From an uncultured Psychroserpens sp. (GTDB lineage Bacteria > Bacteroidota > Bacteroidia > Flavobacteriales > Flavobacteriaceae), in the NCBI RefSeq assembly GCF_947492715.1, contig NZ_CANLNS010000001.1, positions 1,364,001 through 1,428,000 on the forward strand: a DNA stretch of 64,000 bases, read 5' to 3'. How positions within the stretch are numbered: position 1 is the first letter of the stretch; the number at the start of each line of letters is the position of its first letter. Both the position numbers and the translations under genes were made by a program. Shown in pieces: positions 9,479 to 18,060 of this stretch. The notes below the pieces were generated by a model. The model ran no database searches. It was given only the letters and a program-made list of their open reading frames with translations, and had not been told where the DNA came from.

Positions 9479-10414
9479 ATGAGTAAAAAGACTACTTATC
9501 TTCTTGGTATTTTATTTACGATTATCATTGGTACATTATTGTATTGTTATTTATGTAACGATTGTCACTGTTCCTTGGGAGGAGAAACGACAGAAACAAC
9601 TACTGATGAAACTATCGAAATAGAACAGCAAAAAGTAATGCCTACTACTAAAAATGCATTTACAATTTATGATGCTGATGGCGATTTCAATATTGAAATG
9701 AATGATAATTTCAACTTTAAAACATCGAGCTTCTCAATTTTGGATCCAATTGCACCAAATGTTGCAGGTGGTGTTCTAAAACTTAAGGACTATCTTATAA
9801 CTAATCCATTAAAAACTGTTAATATCGTTGGATATTATAGAAGTGATGAAACTAATAATTCGGCTTTTCCTAATTTAGGTTTAGCGCGTGCAAATGCTGT
9901 TAAGAATTATTTGGTGACTCAAGGTGTTTTGTCTAAACAAATAAATACTCAAGGAATACTTAATGATGGTATTAACCCAGATCATTCAAATACGCTATTT
10001 GGACCATTAAAGTTTGGCATGGTTACGTTGGAAGAAGGCATAATTGATGAAGCTTTAGAAGCTGCATGTGAAGCCATAAGAAAAAGCCCATTAGTACTTT
10101 ATTTTGAAACAGGACAGGCCCAAATTAGTCTTAGCGCTGAGCAACGTCAAAAATTTGCAGATATTTCTAGATGTGTTGACAAGCTTGGTGTTAAAGTACA
10201 AGTTGTTGGACATACGGATAATACGGGAGACGCGGGCACTAATGTCATTTTGGGGCAACAGCGTGCCGATTTTGCCAAAAGCTATCTCATTAGAAATGGT
10301 ATTCTAGGCAGCCATATCGATGCTACATCTAAAGGGCAAACGGAGCCTATAGCAGATAATAACACTGATGAAGGACGTACTAAAAATAGACGTACAGTAA
10401 TTACCATAAACTAA
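9479..10414 (+). CDS. OmpA family protein
   Basis: A 311-residue protein. Residues 7-24 form one N-terminal hydrophobic anchor. The C-terminal 110 residues are a complete OmpA-like peptidoglycan-binding domain: LYFETGQAQIS, then VQVVGHTDNTGD, LGQQRADFAKSYL and NRRTVITI. The middle part (about 90-150), with VNIVGYYRSDET and LGLARANAVKNYL, looks like a second, degenerate OmpA fold. It should tether the envelope to peptidoglycan. The following gene starts 28 bp downstream and also has a single N-terminal membrane segment, so the two likely form an operon ended by the terminator at 10971. Confidence 0.85.
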   Translation: MSKKTTYLLGILFTIIIGTLLYCYLCNDCHCSLGGETTETTTDETIEIEQQKVMPTTKNAFTIYDADGDFNIEMNDNFNFKTSSFSILDPIAPNVAGGVLKLKDYLITNPLKTVNIVGYYRSDETNNSAFPNLGLARANAVKNYLVTQGVLSKQINTQGILNDGINPDHSNTLFGPLKFGMVTLEEGIIDEALEAACEAIRKSPLVLYFETGQAQISLSAEQRQKFADISRCVDKLGVKVQVVGHTDNTGDAGTNVILGQQRADFAKSYLIRNGILGSHIDATSKGQTEPIADNNTDEGRTKNRRTVITIN

Positions 10415-10442
10415 ATTAACAAACTTAAAAACATATAAAATT

Positions 10443-10940
10443 ATGAACTGGTGTATATTAATTCCATTACTTGTAGGTGCTATTTGCGCACTGTTAGGCT
10501 ACTTACTAGGGAGACTTCTTGGAGGTACTAATAATCATGATAATTGCAATGACAGAATTGCAAAACTTGAAGCAGATTTAGAGGCTTGCGAAGCAAGCAA
10601 GTCAAATATTGTATCTTCATTCACAGCAGGAGCTACTGCTATTGCATTTGACGCAGGAGCGGCTAAAGCTGTCTTTGGGAAAACAGTTAAAGAAAATGAT
10701 TTAACGATTGTTGAAGGAATAGGCCCTAAAATTCAGGAATTATTTCATAACCATGATGTTAAAACTTGGAAGAGCTTATCAGAGTGTAGCGTTGATAAAT
10801 GTCAACGTGTCTTAGATAGTGGCGGGGAACGTTTTGCTATTCATAAGCCTGGAACTTGGCCAGAACAAGCAAGAATGGCTTATGAAGGTCTATGGAGCGA
10901 GCTTTTAAAATGGCAAGATGAATTAGATGGAGGCAAGTAA
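10443..10940 (+). CDS. Membrane-anchored helix-hairpin-helix protein
   Basis: A 165-residue protein. Residues 1-25 form a glycine-rich membrane segment (LIPLLVGAICALLGYLLGRL), then comes a short charged coil with two Cys. Residues about 75-160 carry LTIVEGIGPKIQELFHNHDV, a helix-hairpin-helix with the GIGPK turn, followed by TWKSLSE and QARMAYEGLWSELLKWQDEL. This C-terminal arrangement resembles the predicted flap-endonuclease/helix-hairpin-helix domain commonly found beside OmpA proteins in Bacteroidota. No catalytic nuclease residues are evident. Role unknown; DNA or envelope-protein contact is possible. Confidence 0.72.
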   Translation: MNWCILIPLLVGAICALLGYLLGRLLGGTNNHDNCNDRIAKLEADLEACEASKSNIVSSFTAGATAIAFDAGAAKAVFGKTVKENDLTIVEGIGPKIQELFHNHDVKTWKSLSECSVDKCQRVLDSGGERFAIHKPGTWPEQARMAYEGLWSELLKWQDELDGGK

Positions 10941-10970
10941 ATATAGCAACCTAAAATAAAGATTATTTAA

Positions 10971-11000
10971 AAACCGTTTTACTTATGAAACGGTTTTTTT
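10971..11000 (+). terminator. Intrinsic terminator after the OmpA/HhH pair
   Basis: A 9-bp stem, AAACCGTTT (10971-10979) and AAACGGTTT (10988-10996), with an 8-nt loop running into a T tract to 11000. Confidence 0.88.
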
Positions 11001-11057
11001 GTGTCATTTTTTTACACTTCTATTAAACCGAACATTAGTTTTTTAGTCTTATTGCAT

Positions 11058-12431
11058 ATGACACAGCAGGATATTCAACATTTATATTGGAGAGCTGGTT
11101 TTGGATTAACTCCAAAACAGTACGCTTTAAAGACTCAAGATAATCGGGACACCATTATTGACGGGCTTTTCAAGGCATCGGAGATTACGACGATGTTGGA
11201 TATTGATACCTCAGATTTTGAGGAGCTTTTAACTCCGGCGCTAGCTAAAGATGCTGCTAAACGAAAATTAATAAGACAGATAAGTACTAAAAAACTCAAA
11301 ACTTATAATAGGCTTTGGCTAAATCGTCTCGAGACTTCAAATCAAATCTTAAGGGAAAAAATGACGTTGTTTTGGGCTAATCATTTTGTGTGCCGCGACA
11401 ATAACATCCTATTTGTAAAGACCTTTAACAATACACTTAGAGCCCATGCTTTAGGTAATTTCGGAGACTTTGTAAAAGCCATTTCAAAGGAAGCTGCCAT
11501 GCTTAAGTATTTGAATAATAAACAAAATAGAAAGTTAAAACCAAATGAAAATTTTGCAAGAGAATTGATGGAATTATTTATGCTTGGAGAAGGGCATTAC
11601 ACCGAAAGAGATATTAAAGAAAGCGCTCGTGCATTTACAGGTTATAATCATACAGTTAAGGGACAATTTGTACTTAGAAAGCGTCAGCATGATTATGGTA
11701 TTAAGACTTTTTTTCGGAATACTGGACGATTTAGTGGTGACGACATTATAGATATTATTTTACAACAAAAACAGTGTGCTCGTTTTATCTGTCAAAGTAT
11801 CTATAAGTATTTTGTAAATGAAACCATAAATACTGAAAGGCTAGAAGAATTAGCAACGGTTTTTTTTAAAGATTATAATATTGAAAACCTCATGCGACAT
11901 CTCTTTATGTCTGATTGGTTTTATTCTGAAGAAAATATTGGTGTAAAAATAAAATCTCCGATTGAACTTTTAATAGGAATAGGCAAAACAGTGCCAATTA
12001 AGTTTAATGACGAAAAAGATCAGTTAAAAATTCAAAAGCTTTTAGGACAAATACTTTTAAACCCTCCAAATGTTGCTGGCTGGAAAGGTGGTAAAAACTG
12101 GATTGATAGTAATACCTTGATGTTGCGTTTAAAACTACCATCAATCTTACTGGCAAACGCGCATATATCTATTAAAGAAAAAGGTGAGTTTGAAGATTCA
12201 TTTGACATCTATAATTATAGAAAAAGACCAAGTAGATTTGCTAATGTTAGCGTTGATTGGAACAATTTCGAGGAACAATTTTCGGGATATTCATCGCAGG
12301 AATTAAAGACATTTTTAATGGCTTCTAAACTGAATAAAGGCACAGAAAATTATTTAGAGACCTTAAATAAATCCTCGCATATGGAATTGTGCGTCCAATT
12401 AATGTCATTACCCGAATATCAAATGTGTTAG
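11058..12431 (+). CDS. DUF1800 family protein
   Basis: A 457-residue protein starting MTQQDIQHLYWRAGFGLTP, the usual start of DUF1800 proteins. An upstream in-frame start at 11001 would fall within the terminator T-tract and is rejected. Family landmarks are present: LREKMTLFWANHFVC, NFARELMELFMLGEGHYTE with DIKESARAFTGY, and near the end NPPNVAGWKGGKNWI. The biochemical role of DUF1800 is not established, but it is nearly always paired with a DUF1501 gene, as here with a 2-bp gap. The pair is thought to act on or near the cell surface. No clear signal peptide is visible in this partner. Confidence 0.9.
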   Translation: MTQQDIQHLYWRAGFGLTPKQYALKTQDNRDTIIDGLFKASEITTMLDIDTSDFEELLTPALAKDAAKRKLIRQISTKKLKTYNRLWLNRLETSNQILREKMTLFWANHFVCRDNNILFVKTFNNTLRAHALGNFGDFVKAISKEAAMLKYLNNKQNRKLKPNENFARELMELFMLGEGHYTERDIKESARAFTGYNHTVKGQFVLRKRQHDYGIKTFFRNTGRFSGDDIIDIILQQKQCARFICQSIYKYFVNETINTERLEELATVFFKDYNIENLMRHLFMSDWFYSEENIGVKIKSPIELLIGIGKTVPIKFNDEKDQLKIQKLLGQILLNPPNVAGWKGGKNWIDSNTLMLRLKLPSILLANAHISIKEKGEFEDSFDIYNYRKRPSRFANVSVDWNNFEEQFSGYSSQELKTFLMASKLNKGTENYLETLNKSSHMELCVQLMSLPEYQMC

Positions 12432-12433
12432 TT

Positions 12434-13624
12434 ATGGATAGAAGACATTTTTTAAAACAGTCAACCTTAGCGAGTAGCTTATTTTTCGTGCCCAATTTTG
12501 TAAAAGCATTTGAGAATATTGCGCCTAGTAGTTTAGGATATAAACGTTTAGTAATGATTCAGCTGTCGGGAGGTAATGATGGTTTAAACACAATCATTCC
12601 GTTTAATAATGATATCTACTATCGAAATAGGCCTAGTATTTCAATTTCAAAAAATGATGTTTTGAAAGCCAGTGACGAGTTGGGGTTTCATAAAAGTCTA
12701 CTTCCTCTAAAAAAATTATTTGATGATGGTCATTTAACCATTATTAATAATGTAGGCTATCCCAACCCAAACCGCTCCCATTTTAGAGCAACAGATATTT
12801 GGCAAACAGCGAGTGATTCAAATCAATATTTACAAACGGGTTGGATTGGTCGTTATTTAGATCATTTCGGAACTAAACCTTATAACGCTATTGAAATAGA
12901 TGATAGTCTGTCGCTTGCTTTAAAGGGGCAACAAATTAATGGCATTGCGGCTAAAAACCCTCAGATTTTATATAGAACCTCTCAAGATCCTTATTTTAAA
13001 AACGTACTTAAATACTATGAAGATGAGCATTTAAGCGAACATAATTTAGGCTATCTATATAAAACTATGATTGCCGCAGAGTCTTCAGCCAAATATATTT
13101 TTGAAAAGCATAAGGGCTCCGAAACTAGTCAAGATTACCCTAATAATGAATTTGCCAAGCAATTACGAACGACATCGAGGTTAATAAAATCGGGCATCGA
13201 AACAAAAGTGTTCTATGCATCTCTTGGTGGGTTTGATACACACGCAGGACAGCTTAATAGTCAGTCGAGATTATTAAAAGTATATGCTGAAGGAATCGAA
13301 GCATTTATTAAAGATTTAAAGCAACAAGGGACATTTAAGGATACACTTATAGTTACTTTTTCAGAATTTGGAAGGCGTGTTAAACAGAATGCAGCCAATG
13401 GAACAGACCATGGAGCGGCGAGTAATGTTTTTGTTATAGGAGATCAATTAAAAACTGCCGGATTCTATAATGACTTAGCAAGTTTAAGAGATTTGGATAG
13501 TAATGGCGATTTGAAATATACAATAGACTTTAGATCAATTTATGCCACTATTTTGAATACATGGTTAGCGGCCGAAGATCATACCATTTTAAATAAGACC
13601 TTCCCAAAATTAAACTTCATTTAG
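12434..13624 (+). CDS. DUF1501 family protein with Tat signal
   Basis: A 396-residue protein starting MDRRHFLKQSTLASSLFFVP, a twin-arginine signal (RRxFLK), so it is predicted to be exported folded. The body shows sulfatase-like landmarks of DUF1501: MIQLSGGNDGLNTIIP near the start, RSHFRATDIWQ, GGFDTHAGQ and VTFSEFGRRVKQNAANGTDH. It likely adopts an alkaline-phosphatase-like fold, but no substrate is known. The ATG at 12434 is chosen over 12389 because the latter sits inside the DUF1800 gene and would bury the Tat motif. It forms a two-gene operon with DUF1800. Confidence 0.91.
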   Translation: MDRRHFLKQSTLASSLFFVPNFVKAFENIAPSSLGYKRLVMIQLSGGNDGLNTIIPFNNDIYYRNRPSISISKNDVLKASDELGFHKSLLPLKKLFDDGHLTIINNVGYPNPNRSHFRATDIWQTASDSNQYLQTGWIGRYLDHFGTKPYNAIEIDDSLSLALKGQQINGIAAKNPQILYRTSQDPYFKNVLKYYEDEHLSEHNLGYLYKTMIAAESSAKYIFEKHKGSETSQDYPNNEFAKQLRTTSRLIKSGIETKVFYASLGGFDTHAGQLNSQSRLLKVYAEGIEAFIKDLKQQGTFKDTLIVTFSEFGRRVKQNAANGTDHGAASNVFVIGDQLKTAGFYNDLASLRDLDSNGDLKYTIDFRSIYATILNTWLAAEDHTILNKTFPKLNFI

Positions 13625-13629
13625 TCTTA

Positions 13630-13776
13630 AAAAAACAAAAACCCTGTTTCACATTCGACACGTCGACATTGAAACAAGGTTATATGTAATTGATTAATAG
13701 CAAGGCAAAAATCGTAAAAATTAAAGTTGATTTCTAAAAAAAACTATAAGTGGTCAAAAAAACTGTATGAATGGTA
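13630..13776 (-). repeat. 147-bp repeat, copy 1, with hairpin and T-tract on the minus strand
   Basis: Ungapped counterpart of 13842-13988 at an offset of 212 bp. Its hairpin is at 13640-13681: an outer stem, a 3x3 internal loop and an inner stem TCGAC/GTCGA. Read on the minus strand the hairpin is followed by TTTTTGTTTTTT, like an intrinsic terminator. The minus-strand reading upstream of the hairpin resembles the peptide end in copy 2 (TIHTVFLTT and ALLLINYI) but has an in-frame TAG between, so it would be a broken or shorter peptide. Confidence 0.85.
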
Positions 13777-13841
13777 AATATGAGATTTTAAAAAAAGGAA
13801 TTTGACTTTTTTAAGAAGAAAATGAGCCATTATATTCTATG

Positions 13842-13988
13842 AAAAAACAAAAACCTTATTTCGTTATTGACATGTCAACATTGAAATAAGGTTATATGTA
13901 ATTGATTAATAGCAAGGCTAAAATCGTAAAAATCAATGCTGGTTTTGAAAAAAAACTATGAGTGGTTAAAAAAACTGTATGAATGGTA
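13842..13988 (-). repeat. 147-bp repeat, copy 2, with hairpin and T-tract on the minus strand
   Basis: Second copy of the repeat. The hairpin at 13852-13893 lies on the same symmetry axis as in copy 1. Two base pairs differ between copies in a fully compensated way: 13646:13675 G:C becomes 13858:13887 A:T, and 13656:13665 C:G becomes 13868:13877 T:A. This supports selection for an RNA or DNA hairpin. The hairpin begins at the stop codon of a small minus-strand ORF. Confidence 0.85.
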
Positions 13989-14074
13989 TTTTTTTGATAA
14001 TTTCTTAGATTAACGACGTTTCTAAATTTATAATAGAACAGTTCAATAGTATGTAAACAAGTAAGGGTTTTCAT
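13892..14074 (-). CDS. Possible small protein with hydrophobic C-terminus, ended by the repeat hairpin
   Basis: A minus-strand frame of 60 codons from ATG at 14074. The last 17 residues, KPALIFTILALLLINYI, form a membrane-helix-like stretch, and the stop codon is immediately followed by the copy-2 hairpin and T-tract. The C-terminal 31 codons are shared with repeat copy 1, where one stop codon interrupts them. A short hydrophobic peptide gene with an intrinsic terminator, duplicated in tandem, recalls type I toxin peptides. No promoter or antisense RNA could be recognised, and the coding reading may be chance. Confidence 0.25.
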   Translation of the reverse strand: MKTLTCLHTIELFYYKFRNVVNLRNYQKNTIHTVFLTTHSFFSKPALIFTILALLLINYI

Positions 14075-14194
14075 ATAAATTGTAAGAAAACAGCTTAAAA
14101 ATATGTATAAACATAAGATTTTCAGTGTATTAAATACAGATATGTTAAAATATTGATTAACTTATGGGTGCTATTAATCAATACCAATTCAATT

Positions 14195-14761
14195 ATGAAA
14201 ACAGTTTTTAAGTTAATTATTTTGACCTTATTTGTTTCACTTTATTCTTGTGAAACGGAAGATGTAACAATCGAAAATGACCTTAATCGGGAACCTGTAA
14301 AAGGTTGCGAAACCGCCTTTGCGTATGGGAAAGATGACGAAGCTATTTGCTTTATAGATGATGATGAGCTTGACTCTAATCGTTGGGGCTGGTCTATTGG
14401 CCCTATATATGCAGATCACTACGAATCGTATCTCATCTATCAAGGAGCTGGTGGCTGTAATTTAAATAACGGAGAAGTTATCGGGACCTTAAATGTTGTT
14501 TATGAAAGCGATTATGTTTTAGTCGACTTTGTAGCTAATGAAGGCTACGGTTTTTATGAAACTCATCTGTATATAGGAGATGAAAAATATCCAAGAAAGC
14601 GAAATGGCCAGTACACCGTTGCTCCTGGACAATACCCTTATAGCAATGACATTCCCGGTGGAGCATCGGATGATAGTTATAAAATTGATGACGTAGAAGG
14701 CGGAATCTATATTATAGCTCATGCTGTTGTTTGTCCTTATAAAAAAGATAAGCCGAATTAA
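14195..14761 (+). CDS. Putative secreted lipoprotein
   Basis: A 188-residue protein starting MKTVFKLIILTLFVSLYSCE, a lipoprotein signal with lipobox LYSC. The ATG at 14195 is chosen over 14153 because it places the signal at the N-terminus. The mature part has many acidic residues and three Cys (KGCETAF, AICFID, GGCNLNN) plus a fourth near the end (VVCPYKK), possibly two disulfides. The pattern ETHLYIGDEKYP followed by YTVAPGQYPY recurs in secreted surface proteins of several phyla, but its function is not known to me. It stands alone between the repeat region and a convergent operon. Confidence 0.75.
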   Translation: MKTVFKLIILTLFVSLYSCETEDVTIENDLNREPVKGCETAFAYGKDDEAICFIDDDELDSNRWGWSIGPIYADHYESYLIYQGAGGCNLNNGEVIGTLNVVYESDYVLVDFVANEGYGFYETHLYIGDEKYPRKRNGQYTVAPGQYPYSNDIPGGASDDSYKIDDVEGGIYIIAHAVVCPYKKDKPN

Positions 14762-14805
14762 TATTTAGAGTATAGTTAGCAGTAGTTTAATACCCTAAAT
14801 TAGTG

Positions 14806-15939
14806 CTAACTATATTTAACCTTTCTTAAAATCCTAATGGCTTCTTGATAAGCGTTATATGCGTATTTACTATGTTTTTTTAAATATGGTTTTGCTTCAT
14901 TGAGCTTGTTTATGGCATCTGGAAAATCATTTAAATAACAAATAAGATATGTGGCAGGAAGGTTTTTTAGGTCTAACTCTTCATTTTTATTTAAAGCTAA
15001 TCCTTTCTTCAATTTTTCTAAAACGGCGTTGTTAGAATTATTGATATGATGGAGTTGTTTTTTTTCAAACTGCGGAGGTTTAAATAATAACGTAGTTTCA
15101 ATGGTATAATTTGCGTTGTCTTCAAAATGAATAATGGTTTCTTCTAATTGATAATATTTATTTTGATTGTGAAGACCTAAACTCACATACTCTATAATTT
15201 TGAATGTATTGTTATCATATGAAATAGATACTTCGTCTAATGTGGAAAAAAACAGTCTAACCTGCTCATTAATTAATTCTATATCTACACGTGAATAAAA
15301 CTCTTCATCTTTGACAATTTTTTTTTGTCCAGACCAACATAAAACAAAGTACTCTTTAAAGACTTTGTATTGCGGATTGTAATCTTTGCGCTTATTCATA
15401 AAATCAAAAACACCATCTAAGGTGTATTCAATATTATTTTGTGCATGGGATTCTATGGCCTCAACAATTTTAGAATTAACATCTTTAATTTCGATGTCGA
15501 AAACCTTGGGCATACTCATGCTCCCATCTCTAAAAAATACGGTGCCTCCATAGTATTTCCAGATGTTTTTACGTAGAGATGTGAGGTCATCAATTGGCCT
15601 AATAGTGACTAAACCAACCACTTTATCATCAGGAAGGTGTGGAAAAGGAATATTTTCATATTGTACAATAGGCGGATTTGAAAGGTAGGCATTAATCAGG
15701 TTTTGAATTTTACTATCATCAAAAAAATTAACACCAATAATATTGTTATCCTCGTCTTCAACACCAATAACAATGTAGGAGTTGTTTTTGGGATTACTGT
15801 TTGATAGCGCGCAAATGTGTTTTAAAAACTTAGCTTTCCCTTCTTTATGCGTAATATCGACTTTACGTTTTTTATCATAAAAACTGTTCTCATCATTATG
15901 AGCCAACAGGTTTTTAATAAGCAGTCGTTTATTAATCAT
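14806..15939 (-). CDS. AlbA_2 (Schlafen-like) DNA-binding domain protein
   Basis: A 377-residue soluble protein. Residues about 30-150 fit the AlbA_2 domain: GKAKFLKHICALSNS, then YIVIGVEDEDNNIIGV, DKVVGLVTI and a closing GGTVFFRDGSMS. These domains bind nucleic acid and are often found in regulators or RNA-processing proteins. The C-terminal 220 residues are lysine-rich with no recognisable domain and no helicase or ATPase motif. Its ATG overlaps the stop of the glycosidase gene by four bases (ATGA), so it is translated as the last gene of a five-gene unit starting at 18924. Its relation to those enzymes is unknown. Confidence 0.78.
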   Translation of the reverse strand: MINKRLLIKNLLAHNDENSFYDKKRKVDITHKEGKAKFLKHICALSNSNPKNNSYIVIGVEDEDNNIIGVNFFDDSKIQNLINAYLSNPPIVQYENIPFPHLPDDKVVGLVTIRPIDDLTSLRKNIWKYYGGTVFFRDGSMSMPKVFDIEIKDVNSKIVEAIESHAQNNIEYTLDGVFDFMNKRKDYNPQYKVFKEYFVLCWSGQKKIVKDEEFYSRVDIELINEQVRLFFSTLDEVSISYDNNTFKIIEYVSLGLHNQNKYYQLEETIIHFEDNANYTIETTLLFKPPQFEKKQLHHINNSNNAVLEKLKKGLALNKNEELDLKNLPATYLICYLNDFPDAINKLNEAKPYLKKHSKYAYNAYQEAIRILRKVKYS

Positions 15940-16715
15940 TCTTTAATCTCAGCAATTATAACTCCAAAATTACCATCTAATTGTTCCCAGTTTTTTTCTG
16001 GAAGATATGTTCTAGACACAAAACCATCAAGGTATAAGGCATTTTTACATCCTACACTTTTAAAAAAATCAGCAAAGTCATAGAGGTTGATAAGATCTTT
16101 AGACATAGCAAACAGTAAGTTTCCGTTAGGCAAAATACCAACACCGTTTCTAATATGTAAATTATTCGAACCTTTAACAAATTTTGAATGCAATGCTCCA
16201 TTTATAACTAACATTGGTCCTGACTGGGTTGCATATCTTATATTAGAAGTAGATTTGAAAGCTGAGGTTTCAACAACGACGCCTTTATTGTCCTTTGTAA
16301 TGCAAAAGATACCGTTGGGTTGTAAATAAAAATTGCCATAGGTCTCTTTTGTAGTATCGATTGCTGTTTTAACTATTCCTTTTTCAATATACAAACCTTG
16401 AGGAGAACTATCTTTAAGGTACATGCCTCCATTCATAGCAAAACGCAGTGTTTTACTATTGGTTTTTAGGTGTTTTTTTAACTTTTCAATGCTGCCATAA
16501 TTGGTATTGGTAGAATCTTTCCAATACAATTTTAAAGTTTGGGTTTTTAAATCAACGACATGGCTTATAAATCTAGGGTCATCTATAGTTTGAGCGCCAG
16601 ATGTACATGAGACACATAAAGCTAAAACCATAAGAATCAAAAAGAAATTATGATATAGTTTACGATTGCAATAATCTAATTTCTTTTTCAATATTTTGTC
16701 GTGCTTGTTCTTCAA
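15936..16715 (-). CDS. Phosphodiester glycosidase (NAGPA-like) lipoprotein
   Basis: About 250 residues of a NAGPA-type exopolysaccharide/phosphodiester glycosidase. Visible landmarks are LRFAMNGGMY near residue 90, PQGLYIEKG, ATQSGPMLVING, RNGVGILPNG and KNALYLDGFVSRTYLP. The N-terminus carries a lipoprotein signal ending ALCVSC, so it is predicted to be envelope-anchored. The start is unclear: no ATG precedes the signal, and the frame offers TTG at 16715 or TTG at 16691 (MKKKLDYCNRK, the better signal n-region). Either overlaps the upstream HD-type gene by 32-56 bp. It would cleave sugar phosphodiesters, but the true substrate is unknown. Confidence 0.82.
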   Translation of the reverse strand: MKNKHDKILKKKLDYCNRKLYHNFFLILMVLALCVSCTSGAQTIDDPRFISHVVDLKTQTLKLYWKDSTNTNYGSIEKLKKHLKTNSKTLRFAMNGGMYLKDSSPQGLYIEKGIVKTAIDTTKETYGNFYLQPNGIFCITKDNKGVVVETSAFKSTSNIRYATQSGPMLVINGALHSKFVKGSNNLHIRNGVGILPNGNLLFAMSKDLINLYDFADFFKSVGCKNALYLDGFVSRTYLPEKNWEQLDGNFGVIIAEIKE

Positions 16716-17295
16716 ATTTGTTTTGATATAATGTGGTAAAATAAATCGATTTACGATTTAGGAATTGAGTCATTGCTTTCTTTCGACCCTTATTATATAG
16801 AAAATCAGGATAAACAGCGTATTCCATTCTTATGTATTTAGTATATAATTGATACTGTTCCCAAGATGTTCCTAAGATAGATAAATCAATATCTAAAAGA
16901 TACGCATTGTCACTATTTTCTTGCAATACAATATCGTGATTTTGTGTTGATTTTATTAAAAAATATACATTTTTGATGTCTTTTTCTTCGATTTTGAACA
17001 ATTTTAGGCGCTTTTCAGCGAATTTTGCGCTTTTTATTTCATTGTTCTTTTTTGTGGCGTTATAAATAATATCATGATACCAAATGGCAAATAGGAACGC
17101 GTCATAATCTACAATATCATGTTTAAGATGTTCTGCCTGCTTGAGCATGTGGTAGATGTGATCTAAATTGTGATAGTGTCTTTTTGTTGAAGTGTACTGC
17201 TTTTCAATGTCCATCCAACACTTAGAAATTAGCAATTGATCCTCGGTATGTATTGAAGCTAATTGAAACCAAGCATCTTTTAACCAGAGTATCAT
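16660..17295 (-). CDS. Predicted HD-superfamily metal-dependent hydrolase
   Basis: A 211-residue cytoplasmic all-helical protein. HYHNLDHIYHML (residues about 40-51) and FAIWYHDIIYN (about 68-78) give the His...His-Asp metal ligands of HD-domain phosphohydrolases, and LLDIDLSILG supplies a later Asp. This matches the COG4339 type of predicted metal-dependent HD hydrolases, whose substrate is not known. Its ATG overlaps the SDR stop by four bases, so translation is coupled. It is part of the minus-strand unit from 18924 to 14806. Confidence 0.83.
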   Translation of the reverse strand: MILWLKDAWFQLASIHTEDQLLISKCWMDIEKQYTSTKRHYHNLDHIYHMLKQAEHLKHDIVDYDAFLFAIWYHDIIYNATKKNNEIKSAKFAEKRLKLFKIEEKDIKNVYFLIKSTQNHDIVLQENSDNAYLLDIDLSILGTSWEQYQLYTKYIRMEYAVYPDFLYNKGRKKAMTQFLNRKSIYFTTLYQNKFEEQARQNIEKEIRLLQS

Positions 17296-18044
17296 AGTTG
17301 CTTTTTTACAATAGTATTATTGGCTTGTGCTGTACAAAACATGAGCACGTCTGCGATGTTAACATGTGCAGGCCTCGATACCGCAAATTGAATGACTTCT
17401 GCTATATCTTCAGCCTGAAGTGCTTTATAGCCTTTATACGCTTGATCTGCAATGGGATCGCCTTTGAAACGAACTTTTGAAAATTCGGTTTCTACGAGTC
17501 CAGGGTTAATAGCCGTTACTTTTATTCCGAAGGGATTTAAATCAATTCGCATCCCTTCAGTAATCGCCAAAACGGCATGTTTACTTGCGCAATAAACATT
17601 ACCCTTAGGATAAACTTCTTTCCCAGCCGAAGATCCAATATTAATGATGTGTCCGTTTTGTCGTTCTGTCATTTGAGGAATAATGGCTTTACTTACATAG
17701 AGCAACCCTTTTACGTTAATATCCATCATGGCGTCCCAATCTTCAAGATTCCCAGTTTGAATAGGGTCTAGGCCATGAGCATTTCCAGCATTATTTATTA
17801 AAATATCTATCGTTTTGAAGTTTTCGGGAAGAGAGTCAATAGCTTTAAACGTGGCATTTTTATCCCTTACATCAAAATTGAGTGTATGAACTTTGGTTTG
17901 TTTGCTTAGGGCTTTTTCAATAGTATCGAGACGTTCTTGTCTTCTTCCGCATAAAATTAAATGAATACCGTTTTTTGCGAATTCATGTGCCGTAGCTCTT
18001 CCAATTCCACTGGTCGCTCCAGTGATTAATGCTATTTTATTCAT
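17292..18044 (-). CDS. SDR family NAD(P)-dependent oxidoreductase (YdfG-like)
   Basis: A 250-residue classical short-chain dehydrogenase. GATSGIGRA (residues 8-16) binds the cofactor and CGRRQERL suggests NADP preference. NNAGNA (about 85-90), a Ser in INIGSSAG and YCASK supply the Asn-Ser-Tyr-Lys catalytic set. VTAINPGLVETEFSKVRFKGD closely resembles the YdfG/3-hydroxy-acid dehydrogenase group. These enzymes oxidise small 3-hydroxy acids such as serine, but the physiological substrate here is uncertain. The gene lies 16 bp after the aldo/keto reductase and is coupled to the next gene by an ATGA overlap. Confidence 0.9.
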   Translation of the reverse strand: MNKIALITGATSGIGRATAHEFAKNGIHLILCGRRQERLDTIEKALSKQTKVHTLNFDVRDKNATFKAIDSLPENFKTIDILINNAGNAHGLDPIQTGNLEDWDAMMDINVKGLLYVSKAIIPQMTERQNGHIINIGSSAGKEVYPKGNVYCASKHAVLAITEGMRIDLNPFGIKVTAINPGLVETEFSKVRFKGDPIADQAYKGYKALQAEDIAEVIQFAVSRPAHVNIADVLMFCTAQANNTIVKKQL

Positions 18045-18060
18045 TACTGTTTTTAATTAT

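Noticed and set aside
13630-13988. CRISPR-like array
   Set aside because: Only two copies of 147 bp separated by 65 bp, with no short uniform repeats and no cas genes.
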